From Bradyrhizobium sp. STM 3809 (GTDB taxonomy: Bacteria > Pseudomonadota > Alphaproteobacteria > Rhizobiales > Xanthobacteraceae), in NCBI RefSeq assembly GCF_000239795.1, contig NZ_CAFJ01000265.1, positions 1-64,000 on the forward strand: a stretch of 64,000 bases of DNA, given 5' to 3'. Shown here piece by piece: positions 27,960 to 35,588 of this stretch. How positions within the stretch are numbered: position 1 is the first letter of the stretch; each line of letters starts with the position of its first letter. The notes under the pieces are model-generated. The model was not told the origin of the DNA and ran no database searches. It saw only the letters and a program-made list of their open reading frames with translations. A program made the position numbers and the translations under genes.

Positions 27960-29059
27960 GTGCCGGGTCCAAAATGCGGCTTGATGCCAGCTTCGATATG
28001 GAAACGTTCGCCGGGATCATCCGCCGAACGGGTCGTCGGCGCGGAGAAGGTCGCGCGCGTGAAGTGAGCCGACTGCTCGATCAGCCTGACCAGCGCCGGT
28101 GCATCCTGGCTCACCCCTGCGATCTGCAGCCTGTCCTTCTCGATCCGCAACTCCGTGACATAGGTGTTGTCGGGCAGCACGCGAGACAGCGCGTCCAGCA
28201 CCAGGACGTCGGCGGCAGTCTCCTGCTTTCGGCGCAACAGGCCCCGCAACGCGGCGTTGTCGGTCCCCTCGAGATCGAGCCGCAGCGCCGCGCGACGCTC
28301 GGAGATCCGGCGCGACAGCAGGCTCTGCTGCGTATCGAGTTGGCCCCCGAGGATGCTCGCAGTCACGAACGACAGCGTCGCCGAGACCGCGGCAATCACC
28401 AACGCGCTCGTCAGCATGCGACCGACCCGGCCGACATCGAGCGACCCGCGAAGGTGCTGCTCGGTCAGCCGTGTTGCGCCTTGGGCAACCGGTTGGCCCG
28501 CGGCCGCTGGCGGCGCCGTGCCGGCAGCGGCGAACAACACCACCGAACCGACATGCCAGGATTCGGCGAGCCGGACGAGAGGATCGAGCCGCGTCCTCGG
28601 CGCGGCGATCACGGTCGTCCGGATGCGGTCGCCCGAAATCGCGACTGGAGCCGTGTGTCCGAACACCGCCTCCTGCGCCGTCCATGGCGTCAGACGGTCG
28701 AGCTGCGAGCGCACCATGGCATCGAGAAACTCCGCAGCCCGCCGCGGAAGATCCAAAGGCCGCGACAGGAAGCGGTCAGGCATCAGCACCAGGTCGATCC
28801 GGCTGCCGCGCAGGGCGGCGTGCCAGCCATCGGGAAGCGCGGGAACGGCCGGCCCGCCCTCCGGCAGGCGCACGTGACAATCCGGCGGAGCCGATCGCCC
28901 GGCTCGCGCGATCATCCGCAGGAGAAAGACGTTCCGTTCGGTCTCGATCAACTGGATCGGCGGCCTGAGGTCGAAGCGGCCGATCCGATCGACGGTGACG
29001 GCGGCGACCGTGCCGATCCAGCTTCCCAGCTCACGGCGGATCCGCTCGACCAATGACAT
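27956..29059 (-). CDS. gspL: type II secretion protein GspL (PilM/PilN-like)
   Basis: A 367-residue platform protein. It combines a divergent cytoplasmic actin-like part (about 1-210), a transmembrane helix (RMLTSALVIAAVSATLSFVTASILGG) and a PilN-like periplasmic domain (VLDALSRVLPDNTYVTELRIEKDRLQIAGVSQDAPALVRLIEQSAHFTRATFS). It connects the GspE ATPase to GspM. The start codon shares one base with the gspK stop (TGATG); an ATG 19 codons upstream lies inside gspK and is not used. Confidence 0.82.
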   Translation of the reverse strand: MSLVERIRRELGSWIGTVAAVTVDRIGRFDLRPPIQLIETERNVFLLRMIARAGRSAPPDCHVRLPEGGPAVPALPDGWHAALRGSRIDLVLMPDRFLSRPLDLPRRAAEFLDAMVRSQLDRLTPWTAQEAVFGHTAPVAISGDRIRTTVIAAPRTRLDPLVRLAESWHVGSVVLFAAAGTAPPAAAGQPVAQGATRLTEQHLRGSLDVGRVGRMLTSALVIAAVSATLSFVTASILGGQLDTQQSLLSRRISERRAALRLDLEGTDNAALRGLLRRKQETAADVLVLDALSRVLPDNTYVTELRIEKDRLQIAGVSQDAPALVRLIEQSAHFTRATFSAPTTRSADDPGERFHIEAGIKPHFGPGT

Positions 29060-30003
29060 CACAGCGTCCTCCCAGGCGGCCTGAGCATCGCGGAGCTTCC
29101 GGCATCGTCCCGCCACGCCAGAATCCGATAAGGCTCGTCGCCGTCACCGAGCAGGATGACGGCCTCGACAGCAGCCCGGCGACCCGCGTCGAAACTGAGC
29201 GTGATCCACACCCGGACGGCATCGCCGACCTCCAACGTCGCGTCGGCACGGGCCGACCCGAGCGCTGCGGCGAGCGATCTCGCCTCGCGGCACAGGCCGG
29301 CGCGCTGGTCGAGGAAGCTCTTCAATCCGTCCTGCGTCATCCCGGGCAACGCGGCCACGACCTCTGGCGCCGCTTCGAGCGCGTCGATCTCGCGCCGACC
29401 GCTGAAGACGGTCACATACGGCATCGCCTTGTCGACCAGTTCCGGCGGCAGGCCGAGCACCAGGCGAAGCTCCTCGACATGGGCGAATGGCCCGCTGCGC
29501 GGGATGTAGTCCATCTCCGCCACCCGGTAGAGATCGCGCTCGGCATCCGCAGCGGTCTCGGACGAGGGCGTTCGCCAGCCGATGATCCGATCGGCATGAT
29601 CCGCGGCCTTGTCCGCGCGGGCCCCGAGTACGCCGAACAGATTGGCAAGCATCTGCTTGGAGGCATGATTGAGATCGACGCGGGCCGCTTCCGAGCGGAA
29701 CGTGACGGAGACCTGCGCATGATCGAGGCGGAACGAGAACGCGCCTGCAGCGGCGCGCTGCGCCTTCGGCGCGGCAACCAACTGATAGGCCGCGAGCTCC
29801 AGGCCCGCCGACGCCAGCGCGGCGGATCGCAGGCGGACGTCGTCGAGCGACAGTCGCTGGGCCGTGCTGTGGAGGTAGACCGAGAGGGCTCCAGCCAGCC
29901 CGGCCAATGAAATCAGGATCCACAGCACCGCAACGAGGACGAAGCCGCGCTCGCGCTCATTGCGATCAGGATCCCAAAGCCGCGTCATCCCGCCCATGCT
30001 CAT
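29059..30003 (-). CDS. gspK: type II secretion minor pseudopilin GspK
   Basis: A 314-residue pseudopilin, the largest of the tip complex. It has the processed N-terminal segment RERGFVLVAVLWILISLAGLAGALSVYLH and the helical GspK-specific domain (ARVDLNHASKQMLANLFGVLGA...YIPRSGPFAHVEELRLVLGLPPELVDKAMPYVTVFSG). The residue at +5 of the mature protein is Val rather than Glu, as is typical for GspK at the filament tip. The start at 30003 overlaps the gspJ stop by ATGA. Confidence 0.88.
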   Translation of the reverse strand: MSMGGMTRLWDPDRNERERGFVLVAVLWILISLAGLAGALSVYLHSTAQRLSLDDVRLRSAALASAGLELAAYQLVAAPKAQRAAAGAFSFRLDHAQVSVTFRSEAARVDLNHASKQMLANLFGVLGARADKAADHADRIIGWRTPSSETAADAERDLYRVAEMDYIPRSGPFAHVEELRLVLGLPPELVDKAMPYVTVFSGRREIDALEAAPEVVAALPGMTQDGLKSFLDQRAGLCREARSLAAALGSARADATLEVGDAVRVWITLSFDAGRRAAVEAVILLGDGDEPYRILAWRDDAGSSAMLRPPGRTL

Positions 30004-30704
30004 GGCTCCGATCGCGCGGCTGCGCGCCCGACGGTGCCGCCAGCTGCCGGCGGCTGCCGGTCGCACGTTGTGTCTGCGGGACGACAGACGCTGTCGGCGG
30101 GTGCCGAGACACGGATGACCGCGATCCGCGAGATCGGAGGCGCGCTCGCGTCGATCGCGTTGCGCACCGTCACGCGGACGGCTGCCGGCAGCCGTTCGGC
30201 ATCGTGCCACGACGTCGTCCAGGTGCGGTCGGCGCCGGCAAAGGCGAACGACACGCGATACGGCGCCTGCAGCAACACGACAGGATCGCCGAAGTCACGG
30301 CCGGACGAACGACCCGGCGCGAAAGCCACTCGCTTTCTGCTGACCACGGCGCCATCGCCGTCGCCGGTTTCGGCGATGCGAACGAGATCGAGCCCGCGGC
30401 CGGTCTTCGGTGCGAGAGCGATCCGGACGAACGTGACCGACGTCTCCGATCCCTCGAACAGAACGGACCGGCTCTGCGCATCGGGCCGGATGAACTCGGA
30501 AGCCGCAAGATCGGCGCCGATGCGGTCGAGCGCGACGCTCACGGATTCGCTGCGCTGGATGCGATGCAGTCCGCGATTCCAGTTCGGCAGCCACTGCGCG
30601 GTGATCATGGCCAGCGCGGAGACGAGCAGCCCCATCAGCGCCATGGCGGTCAGCGCTTCGATCAGGGTGAAGCCCGATTGAGAATGGCTGGCGCGCGTGA
30701 TCAT
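30000..30704 (-). CDS. gspJ: type II secretion minor pseudopilin GspJ
   Basis: A 234-residue pseudopilin with prepilin cleavage motif SQSG-FTLIEALTAMALMGLLVSALAM. A GspJ-like C-terminal domain follows, with VALDRIGADLAASEFI and a Cys pair near the end (SVCRPADTTCDRQ). It forms the pseudopilus tip with GspI and GspK. The frame is open upstream, but that part is antisense to or inside gspI; the ATG at 30704 overlaps the gspI stop by ATGA. Confidence 0.86.
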   Translation of the reverse strand: MITRASHSQSGFTLIEALTAMALMGLLVSALAMITAQWLPNWNRGLHRIQRSESVSVALDRIGADLAASEFIRPDAQSRSVLFEGSETSVTFVRIALAPKTGRGLDLVRIAETGDGDGAVVSRKRVAFAPGRSSGRDFGDPVVLLQAPYRVSFAFAGADRTWTTSWHDAERLPAAVRVTVRNAIDASAPPISRIAVIRVSAPADSVCRPADTTCDRQPPAAGGTVGRAAARSEP

Positions 30705-31111
30705 CGTTCGGCCTGCCTTCGAAACAGACGGACCGTCTCCAGTTCCAGGGTCGCGCCCGACGGCGAGCGGACCTGGAGCATGATCTTTTCCGGCACCCAG
30801 GCGGATGTACCGGTCGCACCATCCATGGCGAAAGGCTGCGCCTGCGCGCGCCAGACATGCGCCATCGTCTCCCCCGACTGCGCCGGCGACGGCGGCGGCA
30901 AGCGGGAGGGAAAGGCCAGCCAAAGCGCGTTGTAGGCCGATTGGACGAGCGCGACATGCTGCTCGAGCTTCCGGCTGCCGCGCGCCGACGACCCCATCAG
31001 TGTCGCGATCGCAACCAGCGACACCGCCACGATTGCGAGCGCAACCAGCGTCTCGAGCAGCGTGAATCCCGCGCTCGGATTACCGTCCTGCGATGGCGGC
31101 GTTCGAGGCAA
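30701..31111 (-). CDS. gspI: type II secretion minor pseudopilin GspI
   Basis: A 136-residue pseudopilin: PSAG-FTLLETLVALAIVAVSLVAIATLMGSSARGSRKLEQHVALVQSAYNALW, followed by a short beta domain ending ATLELETVRLFRR. GspI nucleates the tip complex. Its start lies 32 bases inside the end of the gspH C-terminal frame, a longer overlap than elsewhere in this operon. Confidence 0.86.
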   Translation of the reverse strand: MPRTPPSQDGNPSAGFTLLETLVALAIVAVSLVAIATLMGSSARGSRKLEQHVALVQSAYNALWLAFPSRLPPPSPAQSGETMAHVWRAQAQPFAMDGATGTSAWVPEKIMLQVRSPSGATLELETVRLFRRQAER

Positions 31112-31554
31112 TTTCGATCCTTCCAGTCAGCCAGTTGACGCGAATTTGGTAGCCGGCATCGCGATGCGTCAGGTTGATCACACCTCCGCAGGACATGCCG
31201 GAGCCGAAGAAGCTGATGCTGTCGAAGGCGGGCCGATCGTCACACCTGCGCGGCAGCACCGTCTCGAACCGCACATCATCGGGGAGACGAACCTCCTGCC
31301 CCGCTGGCGCTCGAACGGATCGTTCGCCGCAGTGTATCGAGGTGCGTCGTGACATCGAGCCCGCGCCTGATCGCATCGTTTCGGTCGGCCTTGAGCAGCG
31401 CGGCAACCTCGATCGCATAGGCTTCCAGACGCGGCCGCGACGTCTGTCTCGGGACGGCGGGCAGCAGCACGGCCGCAAGCGCCGCGACGATCGCGAGCGC
31501 ACACACCACTTCGATCAGGGTGAAGCCGGCCTGATGGCCGTCACGTGGCCGCAT
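31080..31554 (-). pseudogene. gspH: type II secretion minor pseudopilin GspH, apparently frameshifted
   Basis: The first frame (31554 down to a stop at 31276) encodes a normal GspH start: HQAG-FTLIEVVCALAIVAALAAVLLPAVPRQTSRPRLEAYAIEVAALLKADRNDAIRRGLDVTTHLDTLRRTIR. It then runs into a short unrelated tail. The rest of a GspH (RAPAGQEVRLPDDVRFETVLPRRCDDRPAFDSISFFGSGMSCGGVINLTHRDAGYQIRVNWLTGRIEIAS) is in the +1 frame, ending at 31080. The switch must lie at about 31300-31340. It could be a real mutation, programmed frameshifting or a sequence error. Everything else in the operon is intact. Confidence 0.75.
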
Positions 31555-31556
31555 CG

Positions 31557-32048
31557 CTATCTCGAACCGACGGTCGTCGACGATGAAATGTCAGCCGCCA
31601 GGTCGACGCCGCCTTCCTGGCCGTCCGATCCGTACGACACGATCTCGTAGGGCACATGCTGCCCCGGCGCGCGATAGACGTAGGGATGGCTCCAGGGATC
31701 GCTCGGAACGTTCCCTCCCTTGAGATAGGGCCCGGCCCAGCCCGGGATGGTCGAGGCCGGCCGAACCAGCGCAGCCAGGCCTTCCGAGTTCGTCGGATAG
31801 CGCCCCGTATCGAGATAGAACAGATCGAGCGCGCTCGAGAAACTCTGGATCTGGATCCGCGCCGTCTTGACCCGCGACTCGTTGAGCGAGGTCAGTACAC
31901 GTGGTCCGATCAGCCCCATGATCATTCCGATGATGGCGATGACGACCAGCATCTCCACGAGCGTGAAGCCGCTCTGACCGTCGTCGCTGCCGCTGCGCGC
32001 CCGCCGCGCGGCGGCGCCAAGTCCTGCCTGTGTCATCCTGCGCTTCAT
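31557..32048 (-). CDS. gspG: type II secretion major pseudopilin GspG
   Basis: A 163-residue major pseudopilin that builds the periplasmic piston. Cleavage motif GQSG-FTLVEMLVVIAIIGMIMGLIGPRVLTSLNESRVKTARIQIQSFSSALDLFYLDTGRYPTNSEGLAALV, then the conserved GPYLKGGNVPSDPWSHPYVYRAPG and YEIVSYGSDGQEGG, the calcium-binding loop region. The leader before the Gly is long (26 residues); an ATG four codons in would shorten it slightly. It lies six bases after gspF. Confidence 0.94.
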   Translation of the reverse strand: MKRRMTQAGLGAAARRARSGSDDGQSGFTLVEMLVVIAIIGMIMGLIGPRVLTSLNESRVKTARIQIQSFSSALDLFYLDTGRYPTNSEGLAALVRPASTIPGWAGPYLKGGNVPSDPWSHPYVYRAPGQHVPYEIVSYGSDGQEGGVDLAADISSSTTVGSR

Positions 32049-32054
32049 GTTCTG

Positions 32055-33269
32055 CTACCCGACCAGTTGAGTGACCGACAACAGCGCGGTCATCACCGAT
32101 ACGATGAGACCGCCTACGACGGTGCTGATGAGAATGATGGCCGCCGGACCGACGATGCCGACGATGCGGTCGAGGCTGCGCTGCAGCTTCGCCTCGTAGA
32201 ATTCGGCGATGCGGCCCGCGAGGACCGGCAGCTGTCCGGTCTCCTCGCCGATCCGGATCATCCGCGTCGCCATGGCCGGCAGGATGCTCGCCGCCGCCAG
32301 CGCCTCCGACAGCTTGCCGCCCTGTCGCACGCGATCAGCCACCGCGCTCCACACCGGGCCGTTGCCGGTGGCCGACATGATGTCGATCAGGATGCGCAAA
32401 GTCGCGGTCAAGGTGAGGCCGCTGCCGAGCAGGATCGCCAGATTGCGGCAGAACACGCTGGTGCGATACGACCGGAACACCGTCGCGAGCCCCGGCAGCC
32501 GGCACAAGTGCCCGAGCAACGCGGCACGAATGCGCGCGCGACTGATCAGCAGAAGACCCGCGGCCACGATCGCGCCCGCCGACAACGTCAGCGCGACACC
32601 GTTGCCGCGGAGAAAGTCGGAGACGTCGAGAAACGTGTTGATGGCCGCATCCGTCCTCGCCCCGAAATCGCGCAGCACCGTCGAGAACTGCGGCAGCACG
32701 ACGATGAAGAAGAACAGCATCACGAGGCCGGCGGCGATCAGGACGAACAGCGGATACTGCATCGCGTCGCCGAGCTTGCGACGCATGGCTTCCGCCCGCG
32801 CCCGCTCCGCGCCGAGCGCGTCGAGCACGTGGTCGAGGCTGCCCGCGGCTTCGCCGACCCGCACCAGTGCCTGATACATCGCGGAGAACTGCGAACGATG
32901 ATGCGCCAGCGCGTCGGCGAAACTCTCCCCCGCGAGGATGCTCGATCGCAACCGGCTGACGATCGGACGCAGCCGGCCGATATCGGCGTCGCCGGCCAGA
33001 AGCTCGAGCGACTGCTCCAGCCGCGCACCCGCCTTCAGCAGCAGCGCCAGATCGCGCGTGAACGTCGTGACGTCGCTCGGGGTCGGTCGGCCGAACCAGG
33101 CGATCATGTCGCGGCCGACGGCGCTTCCGCCCGTTTCCTCGACCGTCTCGATCGGCAACAGCCGCAGATACTCGATCCGGTCGATCACGTCCTTCGACGT
33201 CGCCGCCGAGATCGTGCCATGCACGATGTCGCCGCTTTCGGTCAGTGCACGATAGCGAAACCTGCTCAT
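32055..33269 (-). CDS. gspF: type II secretion inner-membrane platform protein GspF
   Basis: A 404-residue polytopic protein with duplicated GspF domains (about 70-190 and 270-395) and three transmembrane helices, e.g. YPLFVLIAAGLVMLFFFIVVLPQFS and AIILISTVVGGLIVSVMTALLS. It couples ATPase turning by GspE to pseudopilin polymerisation. Typical motifs: FTRDLALLLKAGARLEQSLELLAG and RMIRIGEETGQLPVLAGRIAEFYE. The frame is open upstream, but the ATG at 33269 follows the gspE stop by four bases. Confidence 0.93.
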   Translation of the reverse strand: MSRFRYRALTESGDIVHGTISAATSKDVIDRIEYLRLLPIETVEETGGSAVGRDMIAWFGRPTPSDVTTFTRDLALLLKAGARLEQSLELLAGDADIGRLRPIVSRLRSSILAGESFADALAHHRSQFSAMYQALVRVGEAAGSLDHVLDALGAERARAEAMRRKLGDAMQYPLFVLIAAGLVMLFFFIVVLPQFSTVLRDFGARTDAAINTFLDVSDFLRGNGVALTLSAGAIVAAGLLLISRARIRAALLGHLCRLPGLATVFRSYRTSVFCRNLAILLGSGLTLTATLRILIDIMSATGNGPVWSAVADRVRQGGKLSEALAAASILPAMATRMIRIGEETGQLPVLAGRIAEFYEAKLQRSLDRIVGIVGPAAIILISTVVGGLIVSVMTALLSVTQLVG

Positions 33270-33273
33270 GGGC

Positions 33274-34947
33274 TCACCGCAGCGTCGTGACGCGCAAGAC
33301 TTCCGCGACCGACGTGGCGCCGGCCCGGCTCTTGGCCACGCCATCGTCCAGCATCGTCGTCATGCCGTTGCGAATGGCGCGGCGGTCGATCGCGGCTGCA
33401 TCGGTCGCCCCCTGAACCAGCGAGCGGATCTCCTGATCGACCTCCAGGATCTCGAAGATGCCGAGGCGGCCGCGATATCCGGTGCCGGCGCAGCTCTCGC
33501 AGCCCGTCGGCTCATAGACCGTGTCGCCGGCGTCGAAGCCGACGGCGGCATAGCGAGGATCCGCACCGAGATCGTCGGCACTCAGCAGGCGCCGCGCCTT
33601 GCATCGCTCGCAAAGCCTGCGCACCAGCCGCTGCGCGATCACTGCCCGGAGCGTCGAGCGCAGCAGGAAGTCCTCGACGCCGAGATCGAGCAGCCGCGGC
33701 ACGGCCGCCGCGGCGTTTTCGGTATGCAGCGTCGTGAGCACGAGATGGCCGGTCAGCGCGGCATGGATGGCGACATGCGCGGTCTCGCTGTCTCTGATCT
33801 CGCCGACCATGATGACATCGGGATCCTGGCGCACGAAGGAGCGCAAGGCGGAGGCGAAGGTCAGCCCGATGGCCGGCTTGACTTGCGACTGGTTGATGCC
33901 CGGAATCTCGTACTCGACGGGATCCTCGATGGTCAGGATCTTGCGGGTCGGCTCGTTGAGGATCGACAAGGCGGTTGCCAGAGTTGTCGTCTTGCCGCTG
34001 CCGGTCGGCCCGCAGATCACGATCATGCCGTGCGGCAGCGCCAACACCCGGCGGAGCGCGCGATCGTCGTGAGAGGCAAAGCCCAACCGTTCGATCGACA
34101 GTAATCCCCTGTCCTTCGGCAACAGCCGGATCACCGCCGACTCGCCATGCTGGGTCGGCATCACGGCGACGCGGACATCGAGCTCGAAGCGGCCGACGCG
34201 CAGCCGCGCTGCGCCGTCCTGCGGAAGGCGCCGTTCGGCGATGTTCAGCCCGGCGACGATCTTGATGCGCGAGATGACGGCCTGGGGGAGCACGCCCGGA
34301 GGCTCGGCGACCGGCTTCAGCAGTCCGTCGACGCGCAGCCTCACCGCGAGGCCGCTCCGCATCGCCTCGACATGGATGTCGCTCGCGCGCAACTCCACCG
34401 CCTGCTCGAACAGATCATTGACGGCACGCACCACCGGCGCTCCCGTGGCAAGATCCCGCAGGCTTTCGATATCGTCCTCGCCGAGCCGCGGCTGCGCCGC
34501 TTCGCTGCCGGCCGGTCCCTCGTCATCGTCGGCGAGCCGGTTCAGGGCGGTGGCAATGTCTTCCGCCGAAGCCACCACCGTCGCGGCGGGACATCCGAAC
34601 ACGAGCTCCGCGGCGCGGGCCGTCGCGGTGTCTCGAGGATCCGCCACCGCGAGACACGGCGTTCGAGGGGCGGATTGAAACGGGAAGACCATTGCCTCCC
34701 GGAGAAAGCGCCGCGAAAAATGCTCGGCCAGCGGCTTGGCCGCGAGCAGGTCCGCCAGCGTGATGCGCGGCAACCCGAGCTGCCGCGCGATCGCATCGGC
34801 AAATCCCGGGGAGGCGATATCGGCGACGTCCGACGATCTCGTCCCGCCTTCAAGGACAGCGGCACCGGGCGCCGGCGCCGAGACCCGGGCCGGCCTATCG
34901 TCGCCTCGCACATCATCGGCAAATCGAAAAGGAGCAGTCGAGCTCAT
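33274..34947 (-). CDS. gspE: type II secretion ATPase GspE
   Basis: A 557-residue secretion ATPase that powers pseudopilus assembly at the cytoplasmic face. Walker A is GPTGSGKT at 313-320. It is followed by the Asp box ILTIEDPVEYEI, Walker B FVRQDPDVIMVGEIRDSETA, and the His box GHLVLTTLHTEN. A zinc-binding tetracysteine (CERCK and CESCAGTG) is present. The N1E-like domain occupies about 40-150. The ATG at 34947 is chosen over an open upstream extension without conserved features. A 113-base gap to the Sel1 gene could hold an internal promoter. Confidence 0.95.
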   Translation of the reverse strand: MSSTAPFRFADDVRGDDRPARVSAPAPGAAVLEGGTRSSDVADIASPGFADAIARQLGLPRITLADLLAAKPLAEHFSRRFLREAMVFPFQSAPRTPCLAVADPRDTATARAAELVFGCPAATVVASAEDIATALNRLADDDEGPAGSEAAQPRLGEDDIESLRDLATGAPVVRAVNDLFEQAVELRASDIHVEAMRSGLAVRLRVDGLLKPVAEPPGVLPQAVISRIKIVAGLNIAERRLPQDGAARLRVGRFELDVRVAVMPTQHGESAVIRLLPKDRGLLSIERLGFASHDDRALRRVLALPHGMIVICGPTGSGKTTTLATALSILNEPTRKILTIEDPVEYEIPGINQSQVKPAIGLTFASALRSFVRQDPDVIMVGEIRDSETAHVAIHAALTGHLVLTTLHTENAAAAVPRLLDLGVEDFLLRSTLRAVIAQRLVRRLCERCKARRLLSADDLGADPRYAAVGFDAGDTVYEPTGCESCAGTGYRGRLGIFEILEVDQEIRSLVQGATDAAAIDRRAIRNGMTTMLDDGVAKSRAGATSVAEVLRVTTLR

Positions 34948-35060
34948 GGCGCGTCCCGTGACAGATCGTTGTCGACCACCTCGTAGCGGAGGGCAGCGTG
35001 GATGAATGCCTCGTTGTCGCGGCCAAGAATGACGCTTATGAGATCCGCGACTTAGAACAA

Positions 35061-35588
35061 CTACAAACCGGCTTCCGGGGCGATCAGCTTCGCTCTGCTC
35101 GACTGACCGCGTCGCCATTCGAGCGCCAGACGCTGACCCTCGACGACCTCGTCGGGCGACATCTTGAATGCAACCGCATCCCGAATTCTCAGGTAAGGCT
35201 CGCGTTGGTGGCCGGGCGCGGCGGCAGCCGCGAGGCTCAACCATTTGTAGGCCAGGACGTCATCCTGGCCCACGCCATGTCCCTTGTCGTAGCTCAGCCC
35301 CAGCAGATACTGCGCCGCCGGTTCGCCGCTCTCGGCGGCCGCGATATACAGCTCGACGGCGGACTCGTAGGATTGCGGAACGCCGAAGCCGTGGCCATAC
35401 ATATAGCCGAGCGCAGTCATGGCGCGCGGATCGCCGCGGTGCGCGATCGGCGCCAGCAACGCGGCGGCCCGCAGATAGTCGCCGCGCGCAAAGGCGGCCC
35501 ATCCGTCGCCGCGCGGCCGGGCATCGGCCGTCGCTGCGCCGAAGACGAACGCCACGACGGCGACCGCAATCTTCGAGCGCCGCCTCAT
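35061..35588 (-). CDS. exported Sel1-repeat protein within the secretion operon
   Basis: A 175-residue protein with signal peptide MRRRSKIAVAVVAFVFGAATADA and about three Sel1-like helical repeats (RGDPRAMTALGYMYGHGFGVPQSYESAVELYIAAAESGEPAAQYLLGLSYDKGHGVGQDDVLAYKWLSLAAA). It sits between gspD and gspE and overlaps the gspD stop by ATGA, so it is part of the operon. Sel1 repeats mediate protein contacts. A role as pilotin-like or assembly factor for the secretin is inference only; it lacks a lipobox. Confidence 0.85.
   Translation of the reverse strand: MRRRSKIAVAVVAFVFGAATADARPRGDGWAAFARGDYLRAAALLAPIAHRGDPRAMTALGYMYGHGFGVPQSYESAVELYIAAAESGEPAAQYLLGLSYDKGHGVGQDDVLAYKWLSLAAAAAPGHQREPYLRIRDAVAFKMSPDEVVEGQRLALEWRRGQSSRAKLIAPEAGL

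Noticed and set aside
31656-33290. 544-codon plus-strand frame across gspG/gspF
   Set aside because: Antisense of two clear secretion genes, with low-complexity Arg/Asp/Gln composition. A shadow frame.
34948-35244. N-terminal extension of gspE
   Set aside because: The open frame overlaps the Sel1 gene antiparallel to its logic and lacks GspE features; the ATG at 34947 starts the conserved region.
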